Shown here one piece after another: positions 6,837 through 16,547 of a DNA stretch of 57,568 nt (within the stretch, counting starts at the first letter, position 1; the number at the start of each line of letters is the position of its first letter). The position numbers and the translations under genes are program-made. The notes below the pieces were generated by a model. That model did not search any database. It saw nothing but the letters and a program-made list of their open reading frames with translations, and was not told the DNA's origin. The DNA comes from Lachnospiraceae bacterium (GTDB lineage Bacteria; Bacillota; Clostridia; Lachnospirales; Lachnospiraceae), in NCBI GenBank assembly GCA_015057625.1, contig SVDZ01000015.1:1-57568 (forward strand), in the 5' to 3' direction.

Positions 6837-8927
6837 ATGGGAGTAAATGTTGCTGAAGTCTTTGGAAAGGATGTATTTGATGAGACAGTAATGAAAGACA
6901 GACTGCCGGAGTCAACCTACAAAGAGATTAAAAAGATTATGTATGAAGGTGGAGATATTACACCTGACATTGCAAATATTGTAGCTCAGGCTATGAAGGA
7001 GTGGGCTATTGAAAAGGGAGCTACACATTACACACATGTGTTCCAGCCTTATGTTATTTCAATCGGTGCAGAGAAGCATGATTCATTTGCTTCAATTCCG
7101 TCAGACGGAAAGATAGATAACACATTTACAGGAAAAGATTTGCTGATGGGTGAGCCTGATGCATCATCATTTCCATCAGGAGGTCTTAGAGAAACCAGTG
7201 GAGCCAGAGGATATACCGCATGGGATGTCACATCACCGGTCTATGTCAGAGATGACACTCTTTGTATTCCAACAGCTTTTTGTTCATATACAGGAGAGTC
7301 CCTTGATACTAAGGCACCTCTTCTTAAAGCTATGCATGCAGTCAGCAAGTATGGAGTAAGACTTTTAAGATTGCTCGGAAATACCACATCAAGACGAGTT
7401 ATGTCATATGTGGGACCGGAGCAGGAATATTTCTTAATTCCAAAAGAGTTATATGATAAACGTCCTGATCTTATTTATTCAGGAAGAACATTGTTTGGTT
7501 CTATGCCTCCCAAGGGACAGGAGATGGACGATCAATACTTTGGTGCAATAAGAGAAAATGTAAAAGCATTTATGGACGATGTCAATGTTCAGCTTTGGAA
7601 ACTGGGCATTTCAGCTAAGACACAGCACAATGAAGTTGCACCTTGTCAGCATGAGGTAGCACCGATTTTTTCGGTGTCAAATGTTGCTCTCGATAATAAT
7701 TATCTTATTATGTCTATCTTGAAGAAGACTGCGGGAAAATATGGATTGGTATGTCTCTTGCATGAGAAACCATTTGAGGGAATTAACGGATCCGGTAAAC
7801 ATAATAACTGGTCACTGACAACAGATGATGGAATTAATCTGTTTAAGCCAGGTAAAAATCCGGATGAAAATAAATTATTTCAGCTTATTCTTGCATGTCT
7901 TATGGAAGCGGTTGATAAGCACGCCCTTTTGTTAAGAACGGCGGCATCTGACACAGGAAATGATCACAGACTCGGAGCAAACGAGGCGCCTCCTGCAATC
8001 ATTTCAATGTATCTTGGAGATCAGGTTGCGGATATCGTTGAACAGATATTAGAAAAGGGAGAGGCGACAAGAAGTCTCTCAGCAGGAACAATTGATTTTG
8101 GAATTAATAAGCTTCCTATATTGGAAAAGGATCCTACAGATAGAAACAGAACATCACCTTTTGCTTTTACTGGCAATAGATTTGAGTTCAGAATGGTTGC
8201 ATCAGGCAGTTCAATCGGTGATACTAATACAGTGTTGAGCGCAATGATGGCAGAGGCATTTGTCAATGCGATTGAAGCCTTAGAGGGCGCGGAAGATATG
8301 GACAAAGCCGTTGCTGAGTATACAGCAAAAATAATGAGAGAACACAGAAGAATTATCTTTAACGGAGATGGTTATTCTAAAGAGTGGGAAGAGGAAGCGG
8401 CAAAGAGAGGACTTCCAAATTATAAGTCTATTGTTGACGCCATCCCATCAATTACAGAGGATTCCACAGTAAAGATGTTTGAACAGTTCAATATTCTCAC
8501 AAGGGCAGAACTTGAGGCGAGAAAAGATATCTACTACTCAGAGTACGCAGGAGTGAGAAATATAGAAGCGAAAGCTATGATTCAGATGGCAAACCAGATG
8601 TATATCCCTACAGCGGTATATTGTTCAAAAGAGTTGGCAGATACAGTAATAGCTGTAAAGAATGCAGGAGTTGATGCCACAGCACAGGCTGAATTACTTG
8701 GGGAAGTATCAGCAAAACTTCTTGAAATGAGAAAAGCTGTAAAAGCACTTGAAGAAGTTGCAGAGAAGGCGTATAGTGAAAAAGAGTCTCAGAAATCAGC
8801 TGAGTTATTCAAGAATGAAGTAATGCCAGCGATGGATTCATTGAGAAAGCCGGTAGATGAACTTGAAAAGATAGTTGATAAGGACGTATGGCCGGTACCG
8901 TCATACGGCGACATGTTGTTTTACTAA
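6837..8927 (+). CDS. glnN: Glutamine synthetase, type III (GlnN)
   Basis: The protein is about 696 residues, close to the 700-730 of GSIII and much longer than the 450 of GSI. It condenses glutamate with ammonia at the cost of ATP, giving glutamine, in the cytoplasm. GSIII landmarks are the N-terminal ITPDIANIVAQAMKEWA block, HYTHVFQP, FPSGGLRET, GPEQEYF with metal-binding Glu residues, KTQHNEVAPCQHEVAP, the ATP-site segment FEGINGSGKHNNWS, and NRTSPFAFTGNRFEFR. The C-terminal helical extension (about 560-696) is typical of the type. The ATG at 6837 follows AAAGGA by 6 nt; an in-frame ATG at 6813 has poor spacing. It is a single-gene unit preceded by a structured leader that may regulate it. 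Confidence 0.95.
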   Translation: MGVNVAEVFGKDVFDETVMKDRLPESTYKEIKKIMYEGGDITPDIANIVAQAMKEWAIEKGATHYTHVFQPYVISIGAEKHDSFASIPSDGKIDNTFTGKDLLMGEPDASSFPSGGLRETSGARGYTAWDVTSPVYVRDDTLCIPTAFCSYTGESLDTKAPLLKAMHAVSKYGVRLLRLLGNTTSRRVMSYVGPEQEYFLIPKELYDKRPDLIYSGRTLFGSMPPKGQEMDDQYFGAIRENVKAFMDDVNVQLWKLGISAKTQHNEVAPCQHEVAPIFSVSNVALDNNYLIMSILKKTAGKYGLVCLLHEKPFEGINGSGKHNNWSLTTDDGINLFKPGKNPDENKLFQLILACLMEAVDKHALLLRTAASDTGNDHRLGANEAPPAIISMYLGDQVADIVEQILEKGEATRSLSAGTIDFGINKLPILEKDPTDRNRTSPFAFTGNRFEFRMVASGSSIGDTNTVLSAMMAEAFVNAIEALEGAEDMDKAVAEYTAKIMREHRRIIFNGDGYSKEWEEEAAKRGLPNYKSIVDAIPSITEDSTVKMFEQFNILTRAELEARKDIYYSEYAGVRNIEAKAMIQMANQMYIPTAVYCSKELADTVIAVKNAGVDATAQAELLGEVSAKLLEMRKAVKALEEVAEKAYSEKESQKSAELFKNEVMPAMDSLRKPVDELEKIVDKDVWPVPSYGDMLFY

Positions 8928-8930
8928 TGC

Positions 8931-9272
8931 ATAGTTTTTGAAACGGATAAACGTTGCTTTCGGAATTCTTAAGTCACAATTATATAAATGTTTTCTCAAA
9001 ACAGTTCGACAAAACTTGAAGGATTTTTCCTCAAAAGAAGTATGATTCTCGTCCGTGCAAATCTCCAGAGTTTTCTTGATGAAAACTCTGTCACTTGCAC
9101 TAAATTTCGAGGACTTGTAATCCTCGAAATTTGACATCGAATCATCCATCTTTTATCGAAATCCTTCTAAGTTTGTCTCAATCGTTTTTCGAAATCCATT
9201 TATATAACTGTGCCCGAAGTATTTCTGAAAGCAACTGCAATTCGCGTTCCATAAACTATACTTTATGAAAAA
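8931..9272. repeat. Nested palindromic module, copy A (about 340 bp)
   Basis: This is non-coding. The two ends are inverted repeats: the left has GTTGCTTTCGGAAT and ATTATATAAATG, the right has the complementary CATTTATATAA and GAAAGCAAC. Inside are nested hairpins: CAGAGTTTTC/GAAAACTCTG near 9070, and AAATTTCGAGGA/TCCTCGAAATTT near 9100-9130. It occupies the whole gap between glnN and the cyclophilin gene. Its right boundary site (9245-9272: CGTTCCATAAA, CTATAC, TTTATGAAAAA) runs into the cyclophilin ribosome site. Homologous copies lie at 20046, 20792 (reduced) and 57279 (deleted). Confidence 0.85.
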
Positions 9273-9286
9273 AGGAGATTTTGAAT

Positions 9287-9808
9287 ATGGCACAGTTACC
9301 GATTGTTACAATTGAAATGGAAAACGGAGATATTATGAAGGCAGAGTTATATCCTGAAATAGCTCCAAACACAGTTAATAATTTTATTAGTCTCATTAAT
9401 AAAGGATACTATGATGGAATTATTTTCCACAGAGTAATCAAAGGTTTTATGATTCAGGGTGGAGATCCTGACGGAGTAGGAACAGGCGGACCTGGATATA
9501 GCATTAAGGGTGAGTTTACAGGAAATGGTTTTGAAAATAATCTCGCACACACTAAGGGAGTTTTATCAATGGCAAGAACAATGATGCCAAATTCAGCAGG
9601 CTCACAGTTCTTTGTAATGCATGAGACATCACCACATCTTGACGGACAGTATGCGGCTTTCGGAAAAGTAATTGAAGGTGTTGATGTTATTGATAAAATT
9701 GCAAATGTTGCAACTGATTGGTCAGACAAGCCTCTTGAAGAGCAGAAGATGAAAAAAGTTACAGTTGAAACATTTGGTGTTGATTATCCGGAACCTGAGA
9801 AATGCTAA
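9287..9808 (+). CDS. Peptidyl-prolyl cis-trans isomerase, cyclophilin type
   Basis: The 173-residue cytoplasmic cyclophilin has no signal peptide. It catalyses cis-trans isomerisation of Xaa-Pro bonds. The family core is complete: FHRVIKGFMIQGGDP with the active-site Arg and Phe/Gln residues, then SMARTMMPNSAGSQFFV with the second active-site cluster, then LDGQYAAFGKVIEG. The ATG at 9287 has AAGGAG at 9272-9277; an in-frame TTG at 9281 is too close to it. The ribosome site abuts the right end of a repeat module, so the promoter must lie inside or upstream of that module. Confidence 0.95.
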   Translation: MAQLPIVTIEMENGDIMKAELYPEIAPNTVNNFISLINKGYYDGIIFHRVIKGFMIQGGDPDGVGTGGPGYSIKGEFTGNGFENNLAHTKGVLSMARTMMPNSAGSQFFVMHETSPHLDGQYAAFGKVIEGVDVIDKIANVATDWSDKPLEEQKMKKVTVETFGVDYPEPEKC

Positions 9809-9933
9809 GACAGTTCTTGGTTTAAAAAATATTAATATATAGTGATTTCTCTTGATAATTATTTAACAATGGTATAAACTTATGAAGATGATAGACATCA
9901 TTGTATATTATTATTTGAATTAGGAGGTATAAT

Positions 9934-10149
9934 ATGATTAACAAAGATATGATTATCGCAGATATATTAAAAGTAAATATGGGCGTTGTTCCAATTCTCT
10001 TAAATGCAGGAATGCACTGTATAGGATGTCCTTCAGCACAGGGTGAATCGCTTGCTGAGGCATGTATGGTACACGGAATTGACGTTGATTCATTAGTTGA
10101 TACAATCAATGAGTTCCTTGCAAATGTTGAGCCAGCAGAACAGGCATAA
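9934..10149 (+). CDS. DUF1858 domain protein, small redox-disulfide type
   Basis: This 71-residue cytoplasmic protein is of the DUF1858 type, often described as a hybrid-cluster-protein-associated redox disulfide domain. The conserved core is visible: IADILKVN near the start, then LLNAGMHCIGCPSAQGESLAEAC, with a CxxC pair at about residues 29-32 and a third Cys downstream, then GIDVDSLVDTINEFL. The CxxC suggests a redox or metal role, but no partner gene is adjacent. GGAGG ends 6 nt before the ATG, and a strong terminator closes the unit. Confidence 0.87.
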   Translation: MINKDMIIADILKVNMGVVPILLNAGMHCIGCPSAQGESLAEACMVHGIDVDSLVDTINEFLANVEPAEQA

Positions 10150-10177
10150 TTATTACATTAATAAAATATTATTAGAA

Positions 10178-10218
10178 AAAATCTACCGGTTGTACCAGAT
10201 GCACCGGTAGATTTTTTT
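10178..10218 (+). terminator. Intrinsic terminator
   Basis: AAATCTACCGGT pairs with ACCGGTAGATTT around a 12-nt loop, and seven T follow. Confidence 0.92.
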
Positions 10219-10368
10219 GTTTCAGTTGGAGAGATATTTCCGTTGGGAGATATTTGTTTTCTCCTTTAAATATCTTCTGTAAAATGATACAATATAGATA
10301 GATTGTTAGCGGAAAAACGGTGGGTTTGGCACTACCAAAATTACAACTGAATAGGAGGAAAAGTGCGT

Positions 10369-13300
10369 ATGAGAAAAATGTTTAAGAAAGTGGCAGCACT
10401 TGTTCTTGCAGCAACGCTTTCCATGGGAACGGTGGACTTTCCGGGTAGAAGAGTTGAGTATGAGAAAAGCGTAAAAGCCTCAGTGATAGAACTTGGAGAT
10501 TCAACAGAGATTACCGGTGATATAATTCCTGATTCGGAGCTTCTCACTGCATTAAAAAATATTATCAATGGCGGAAACAGCATTACGGTGGGACAGTTGA
10601 GGACTTACACAAAAGCCATTGATTTATCCGGTTACAAAAAAATTCAAGATATAACCGGATTGGGAATGGCTCAATGGACTCCTAGTATTAATTTGTCAGG
10701 GACAAGTGTTAAGGAGATTCCTCAGAGAGAATTTGAAGATTGTACATTGACACAAATTACTTTTCCGGAGGGATTAGAGACTATAGGAAGAAAAGCCTTT
10801 GAATATACAGCAATTACAAGTGTGGTCATTCCATCCAGTGTTACGTTGATTGATGAAGCTGCATTTGCACATAATACTGCGTTGAAATATGTGGAGATAA
10901 AAGACTTCCCGGATGGACTCACAGAAGGCATGGTAAAAGTGATTGGCGGACAGGCTTTTTCCGGTGACTCAGGAATCGAGGAGTTGATTTTCCCTACAGG
11001 ACATGAGTATGATCCTTTGTGTACAATGCAATTTGGTTTTAGAGCGTTTGGTGGATGCTCAGGTCTTTCTGGAACGATAGTAATTCCTGCAAATGTCACG
11101 TCAATTGGAGATGACTGTTTTGTAAGCTGTTGCTCTGTTTCGGTCGATTGGAATGCTGAAAAACAGGGCTCAACTATGGTTAAAAGATTTATTAAATCAT
11201 ACGATGTAATATCGTTAAATGCAGTTGCAGGAAAAGAAAAGCAGACAGTTTTTGCAGAGGGCGATTCAAGATTTCATGTTCCTTGTGATGTGTATATTTC
11301 ATCAAGTGATTTAAATGCAATAGAAACAGACGAAGCTAAAATTCCTATTTATATCAAATCAAGAGATAATGTCAAGGAAGCTGATTTGAAAGCAAATGAA
11401 TATAAAATGTACAGACAGTACGTAAAAGGACCTGAAGTTTTTGATCTCTCAAAATGTACCAGAGCAACTTTTGGAAAATGTGTTTTCTTAGATAATGTCA
11501 GCCTAAAGAAGGTTATATTACCTGATACATTAACTGTAATAACAAAGGAGATGTTTAGAGCTTCAGGTGTTGAAATTATTGCCGGTAACGGTCAGAAAGC
11601 CAGAACACTACCTATAACTGATTTGAATGAAAAACTCTATATAGGATTAGAGACAGTTGAGATGAGTGATAATGTGGTGACTATAGGTGAAGCTGCATTT
11701 CAAAATACATATAATTTGAATATTAAAATGCCTGAAAAGTTAGAGGTAATAAAAGATAATGCTTTTGAAAATGTTAAGGGAATACATTCTCTGAAATTTG
11801 GCAGTGCATTGAAGGGTATTGGATCATATGCATTTTCAGGAACCGGATTGAAACAATCAAACGTTATGATTGACGGGATTGGTCTTTGTGATGTTGATTT
11901 ATCTGGAGCATGTAATCTTTCTCATATTAATCCAAGTGCATTTTATCAAAGTGCAGTTCATGAAGTGAAATTACACAAGGATGCACCGGTGCAGTCCATA
12001 CAGACGGCAACATTTTCAGATTGTCAGTTTTTATCAAGTATTATTCTTAATGATAATATGAAGTGCATTCAAACAAAAGCATTTGTTAATACTATAAGAT
12101 TAAAAACACTCAGTATTCCGGATGTATGTAGCATTCATCCTTCTGCGTTTGAGGGAAGTTTCACATCATCAATAAAAATTGAAGATGTTGAACCACTTGA
12201 TTTAAGTACAACAGGAATATATACGTATGGAGCAGCTGTTCCTGATATCGAGATTAGAGTGATAAATGAAAATATATTTGTATCCAAAAACAAATCAGTT
12301 ATATTGCCTAATGCAGCTACATATTACACTACAAATGAAGAACATACAATAAAATCTGTAGAGGTGGGGACAAAGTTATATAATTATGACAGTGAATTAA
12401 AACAATTAGTAGGTGATATAAATAATAATCTAGTTCCAACTGTTGAAAAAAAGAGCTTTTCTTACCCTTCCAGAAATGCAATTAATAATGTTTATGAAAA
12501 TATAAAATATGATTCAATGGTAGTGAATATATTTGGAAATGCTGATACACAGACAGTTGATGTTAAGGTTGTTTCAATACTTAATTTCAAGGTGTCATCA
12601 ACTAATAGTGTTGAAAAAACAGTTACTACATTGTACAAAGTTAAATCAAAATATAACAAATGCACTGATATTAAGTTTACGGAATATAAAGAAGGACAAC
12701 CGGTAGAATTTAAGATTCCGGTCACTTCAACGACAGCCATAACAATAAATCCGACGTTTATTATGGAGTACGATGAATTGGAAATGTCAGATACGCCTGA
12801 ATGGAGTATGGTGACGTCAAACGGACTTATTGAAATGAACGTGTCAGATAATAATATGACAGCTACGGTTAAGCGGACTACTGATGCGTCTTATGGAAAT
12901 GAAATAATAAAAATAAAAGTAGGAAATGTTGAAAAAAATATCCCTATAACAATAAGTGCACCTTCTAACTCAGTAGCTTTTGATTCTACAAGAAAGGGAG
13001 TATATGTGGGGAATGTGGTTGAATATATAGCCACAATAAAATATGCATCTACTTATGCTGAGGCAGCATTAGAATATCCAGACAGTATGATTTTTACATC
13101 ATCAGATGAGTCTATTGCAACGATAGAGGGAGTACAAAAAATCGATGATGCAACTTACATAGTTAGGGCGCGCGGTGTTCAGAAAGGAAAAGTAAGCATA
13201 AAGGCAACAACTGTGGGAAGTAAAAAAAGTGCAACTGCAACATTGGATGTTGCTGCTACGGACACACAGGTTGAGTTGAAAGATGCAGAAGGGAATGGTA

Positions 13301-15999
13301 TTGCATCAAATTCACTGATAAATGTTAAAGGAACTGCAGAAACAGCATTATATTACAGTTTCACAGATTCATTTACAGGAGATGAACTTGTGTATGAGTG
13401 TAGTGAGGAAGGTGCAGTAACTGTTACTTTCAATACAACAACTAAAAAAGTATCGATAAAAGGAAAAAAGAAGGGAACATTTAAAGTATACATCTATCCT
13501 GCATTTGGAACAAAAGAGGATGGTGTGGAGATTGATGTTAACGTTTATGCTAGTGTGTATAAATCTTCAGGAATAGTTCTTCAGAAAAAATATATCAAAA
13601 AAGGCACTGTTGAAAATGTATTCGTATCTATGAAGAATGAATTCTATTCGGCAGCAACAGCAGATATAAATATGATTACAGAAGCTTCAGAAGAGAATTT
13701 CAAGAATGTTACAGATAATAGAATTGAATTTACATCAAGCGATACCAGCATTGCAACTGTGGATGATTATGGAAATGTAACCGGTGTTAAAATACCTGCA
13801 AATGGTGCAGCCGTTACTATTACATGTAAAGCATATGATGGAGATACAGTTAAATCTACGGCATCAGCATATGTTTATGTAGTAACATCAGTGTTGGAAT
13901 CAGTTTCATATACAGGAGATGCCAGCATAAATGTAGGTGAGACAAAAACATTTAATATATCTTATTTGCCGGAAGATTGTGAAATAAAGCAGGTTACAGT
14001 ATCGCAGTCAAATTCAACAACTACAAGTTACGAGATAGATCAGACTGATGGAATAAAAGTAAATGTTACTGGTTTAAAGGCAGGAACAAATACAATCAAA
14101 GTAACACTTAAGAGCATGAAGAATACATCTAACGTAGAGGTATCAAAGACTGTTTCAATACCGGTAACAGTTATGGCGGTTTATCCTGATCCTATAGAAG
14201 TAACAGGTGCAACAATTCTTCAGCAGAAAGATTTGGCAGTTAAGTTTACTTGGATTCAGACGGATGAACAGGTTGCAATTGGACAGAGTTACAAAGTATA
14301 TATTGATAATAAGTTATACAAGACATATACAACAGCACAGAATGTTGATTATACCTTCAAGACGGAGGGAACGCATACAATCAGAATTACTGCAGTAAGT
14401 GGAACTAAGGAGACCACAGGAGTTACACTCAATCTTACATTAAAGATTGAGACAACGCAGACTCCTACAACAACACAACAGACTACGACACAAGTTCAGA
14501 CAACACAGCCTCGAACTACACAGGCACAGACCACGCAAGTTCAGACAACACAGCCTCGAACTACACAGGCACAGACCACGCAGGTTCAGACAACAAAGCA
14601 GGAAACCACTACAGTATCGCAACCTGATCCGATTGAGGTAAAGGGAGCTGCAATTATTAGTCAGAATAATTTGACTGTCACGTTTGGATGGACACAGACT
14701 GCAGAACAGTTAGAGATTGGACAGAGTTACAAAGTGTATATTGATGGAACATTCTATATGACATATTCAGAAGCTCAGAATGTGGAATATACATTTGCGG
14801 AAGAAGGCGCTCATACAATTAAGATAGTTGCAGTGCTTGGACGTAAGCAGACTAGCGGAGTAACACTTAATGTAACACTGGAAAACGAGACAACGACGCA
14901 GCAGACAACGACGCAGCAGACAACGACGCAGCAGACAACAACGCAGCAGACAACAACGCAGCAGACAACGACGCAGCAGACAACAACGCAGCAGACAACA
15001 ACGCAGCAGACAACGACGCAGCAGACAACGACGCAGCAGACAACGACACAGCAGGCAACGACACAGCAGACAACAACGCAGCCACAAACCACCAAACAGG
15101 AAACAGGTACAGAGTCGCAGCCTGATCCAATAGAGGTAAAAGGTGCATCGATTGTCAGTGTACGTGGATTGACAGTTAGATTTATCTGGACACAGTCATT
15201 AGACCAGATAGAACTTGGACAGAGTTACAAAGTGTATATTGATGATAGTTTTTACAGAACGTATTCAGAAGCACAGGCTGTGGAATATACTTTTAGAACA
15301 GAGGGAGAGCATACAATAAAGATAATTGCAGTGCTTGGACGCAAGCAGACTGAAGGGGTTACTCTTGAGATTAGTCTTACAAATGAAACAACGACAACGG
15401 AAGAGTCAACAACTCAGAGAAATACTCAGCCGTATACGATATTCCCAGAGACAACTCAGGAAGTAACAACTGTGGAAACAACAACTGTGGAGGAAACATC
15501 CACTGAAGAACCAACAACAGAAGAAAAGACTACAGAGGAAAAGACTACTTCAGAGCCAAAAACAACTGTTGAAATTAAAACTACAGAAGAAGCTACAACA
15601 TATGGATTAGAAACAACTAGGGAAATCAAAACAACGGGAGATAATGGCAATAAAACCACAACAGCTTACAGAGGTTCTACTACTCAGAATCCTACAAAGA
15701 AGATTACTGTTAAAAAGACTAAAATTAAGAGTGCAAAGAGATTAAAGAATAAAAAGAAAGCTAAGATCGTGTACAAAAAGGTAACAGGTGTAACGGGATA
15801 TGAGATTGCTGTTTCTACAAGTAAAAAGTTCAAAAAGAAAGGTACAGTAGTATATAAAGTTAGAAGTACAAAAACAAAATTTGTTGTTAAAAAATTGAAA
15901 AAGACAAAGAAGTACTATGTAAAGATAAGAGCGTTTGTAGGAAGTGGTGCAAACAAATCTTACGCAAAGTGGTCAAAAGTCAAAACAATTAAAAAATAA
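10369..15999 (+). CDS. Giant secreted surface protein: BspA-type LRR, Ig-like domains, TTQ repeats
   Basis: This is a predicted surface or secreted protein of about 1,876 residues. A signal peptide covers about 1-24. BspA/LRR_5-type leucine-rich repeats run at about 85-600 (recurring FxxCxxLxxIxLPxxLxxIxxxAF pattern). Bacterial Ig-like (Big_2) modules follow at about 790-1265, with TSSDxSIATIxxxGxVTGV patterns. Three homologous repeats of about 75 residues, each starting PDPIEV, begin near residues 1274, 1419 and 1585. They are joined by Thr/Gln-rich linkers, one of which is a 13-unit TTTQQ tract. The end is a Thr/Glu linker and a basic fibronectin-III-like domain (about 1775-1876) shared with the GH16 protein. 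No LPXTG motif or hydrophobic tail is present, so it is not an obvious sortase substrate. AGGAGG at 10353 fits the ATG at 10369 (10 nt); a GTG at 10363 is also possible. Likely role: adhesion to host or polysaccharide. Confidence 0.88.
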   Translation: MRKMFKKVAALVLAATLSMGTVDFPGRRVEYEKSVKASVIELGDSTEITGDIIPDSELLTALKNIINGGNSITVGQLRTYTKAIDLSGYKKIQDITGLGMAQWTPSINLSGTSVKEIPQREFEDCTLTQITFPEGLETIGRKAFEYTAITSVVIPSSVTLIDEAAFAHNTALKYVEIKDFPDGLTEGMVKVIGGQAFSGDSGIEELIFPTGHEYDPLCTMQFGFRAFGGCSGLSGTIVIPANVTSIGDDCFVSCCSVSVDWNAEKQGSTMVKRFIKSYDVISLNAVAGKEKQTVFAEGDSRFHVPCDVYISSSDLNAIETDEAKIPIYIKSRDNVKEADLKANEYKMYRQYVKGPEVFDLSKCTRATFGKCVFLDNVSLKKVILPDTLTVITKEMFRASGVEIIAGNGQKARTLPITDLNEKLYIGLETVEMSDNVVTIGEAAFQNTYNLNIKMPEKLEVIKDNAFENVKGIHSLKFGSALKGIGSYAFSGTGLKQSNVMIDGIGLCDVDLSGACNLSHINPSAFYQSAVHEVKLHKDAPVQSIQTATFSDCQFLSSIILNDNMKCIQTKAFVNTIRLKTLSIPDVCSIHPSAFEGSFTSSIKIEDVEPLDLSTTGIYTYGAAVPDIEIRVINENIFVSKNKSVILPNAATYYTTNEEHTIKSVEVGTKLYNYDSELKQLVGDINNNLVPTVEKKSFSYPSRNAINNVYENIKYDSMVVNIFGNADTQTVDVKVVSILNFKVSSTNSVEKTVTTLYKVKSKYNKCTDIKFTEYKEGQPVEFKIPVTSTTAITINPTFIMEYDELEMSDTPEWSMVTSNGLIEMNVSDNNMTATVKRTTDASYGNEIIKIKVGNVEKNIPITISAPSNSVAFDSTRKGVYVGNVVEYIATIKYASTYAEAALEYPDSMIFTSSDESIATIEGVQKIDDATYIVRARGVQKGKVSIKATTVGSKKSATATLDVAATDTQVELKDAEGNGIASNSLINVKGTAETALYYSFTDSFTGDELVYECSEEGAVTVTFNTTTKKVSIKGKKKGTFKVYIYPAFGTKEDGVEIDVNVYASVYKSSGIVLQKKYIKKGTVENVFVSMKNEFYSAATADINMITEASEENFKNVTDNRIEFTSSDTSIATVDDYGNVTGVKIPANGAAVTITCKAYDGDTVKSTASAYVYVVTSVLESVSYTGDASINVGETKTFNISYLPEDCEIKQVTVSQSNSTTTSYEIDQTDGIKVNVTGLKAGTNTIKVTLKSMKNTSNVEVSKTVSIPVTVMAVYPDPIEVTGATILQQKDLAVKFTWIQTDEQVAIGQSYKVYIDNKLYKTYTTAQNVDYTFKTEGTHTIRITAVSGTKETTGVTLNLTLKIETTQTPTTTQQTTTQVQTTQPRTTQAQTTQVQTTQPRTTQAQTTQVQTTKQETTTVSQPDPIEVKGAAIISQNNLTVTFGWTQTAEQLEIGQSYKVYIDGTFYMTYSEAQNVEYTFAEEGAHTIKIVAVLGRKQTSGVTLNVTLENETTTQQTTTQQTTTQQTTTQQTTTQQTTTQQTTTQQTTTQQTTTQQTTTQQTTTQQATTQQTTTQPQTTKQETGTESQPDPIEVKGASIVSVRGLTVRFIWTQSLDQIELGQSYKVYIDDSFYRTYSEAQAVEYTFRTEGEHTIKIIAVLGRKQTEGVTLEISLTNETTTTEESTTQRNTQPYTIFPETTQEVTTVETTTVEETSTEEPTTEEKTTEEKTTSEPKTTVEIKTTEEATTYGLETTREIKTTGDNGNKTTTAYRGSTTQNPTKKITVKKTKIKSAKRLKNKKKAKIVYKKVTGVTGYEIAVSTSKKFKKKGTVVYKVRSTKTKFVVKKLKKTKKYYVKIRAFVGSGANKSYAKWSKVKTIKK
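14890..15084 (+). repeat. 15-bp coding minisatellite (13 units)
   Basis: Thirteen contiguous 15-bp units of the form ACAACGACGCAGCAG encode eleven TTTQQ, one ATTQQ and one TTTQP. Units differ almost only at silent third positions (ACG/ACA). The 15-bp period keeps the frame on gain or loss, so only the linker length would vary. A second degenerate TQ tract with a 57-bp duplication lies at 14449-14600. Confidence 0.95.
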
Positions 16000-16004
16000 C
16001 AATA

Positions 16005-16041
16005 AAAAATCTGCAGAGCATTAAACGCTCTGCAGATTTTT
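16005..16041. terminator. Bidirectional terminator between convergent genes
   Basis: AAAAATCTGCAGAGC and GCTCTGCAGATTTTT form a perfect 15-bp stem with a 7-nt loop. T runs serve both directions, ending the surface-protein gene and the convergent DUF6465 gene. Confidence 0.93.
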
Positions 16042-16055
16042 AATATAATTGGAAA

Positions 16056-16547
16056 TTATAAATTTATCTTTCCATTAACACCTTCGATTACATAGTAAGC
16101 TGTGTACTCTTCAGGTTTAATGTAAACTTTAACATCTTTAATTCCAGTTTTCTTACCACCGTTTGCAATGTAGTCAGCCTTGGCTGCTTCTACGATTGAT
16201 TCAGTGTCAGCTTCTTTACCAAAGAACTGAACGAATACTTTTGTTTCAGCCTTTTTAGTAGTTGTCTTAGCTTCAGCTTTCTTAGCTGTTGTTTTAGTTT
16301 CAGCCTTTTTAGTAGCTGTCTTAGTTTCAGCCTTTTTAGCAGCTGTCTTAGTTTCAGCTTTCTTAGCTGTTGTCTTAGTTTCAGCCTTCTTTGCAGCCGG
16401 TTTAGCTTCTACTTTCTTAGCATCAGTTTTTTTCTCAACCGGTTTAGCTTCAACTTTCTTTTCTGCAGATGTTGCTGCAGCTTTTGTTTCAACCTTCTCC
16501 ACAACTGGCTTTGCTGCAGAAGTTGTTGTCTTCTTTGTTGTTGCCAT
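16056..16547 (-). CDS. Lys/Ala-rich DUF6465-like protein
   Basis: This 163-residue cytoplasmic protein has two parts. Residues 1 to about 105 are a low-complexity Lys/Ala/Glu/Thr tract with near-repeats of KKAETKTAA, reminiscent of histone H1-like tails. Residues 106-163 form a compact conserved domain (VFVQFFGKEADTESIVEAA ... KDVKVYIKPEEYTAYYVIEG), which I associate with DUF6465 of Lachnospiraceae. The basic tail could bind nucleic acid, but no function is established. The gene has GGAGG before its ATG and converges on the giant surface-protein gene, sharing its terminator. DNA repeats of about 24-33 bp encode the tail, so length variation is likely. Confidence 0.78.
   Translation of the reverse strand: MATTKKTTTSAAKPVVEKVETKAAATSAEKKVEAKPVEKKTDAKKVEAKPAAKKAETKTTAKKAETKTAAKKAETKTATKKAETKTTAKKAEAKTTTKKAETKVFVQFFGKEADTESIVEAAKADYIANGGKKTGIKDVKVYIKPEEYTAYYVIEGVNGKINL

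Noticed and set aside
10290..10360. Riboswitch (c-di-GMP type) in front of the giant surface-protein gene
   Set aside because: A small TTGG/CCAA hairpin is present, but none of the conserved c-di-GMP-I or -II cores could be found.
14767..15148. Cys/Leu-rich reading frames antisense to the TTTQQ tract
   Set aside because: They are by-products of the 15-bp repeat read on the other strand, with no ribosome sites and extreme composition.
15660..15720. Sortase sorting motif in the giant surface protein (NPTK near the C-terminus)
   Set aside because: It does not fit LPXTG or NPQTN, is followed by about 100 residues of a basic domain, and has no hydrophobic tail.
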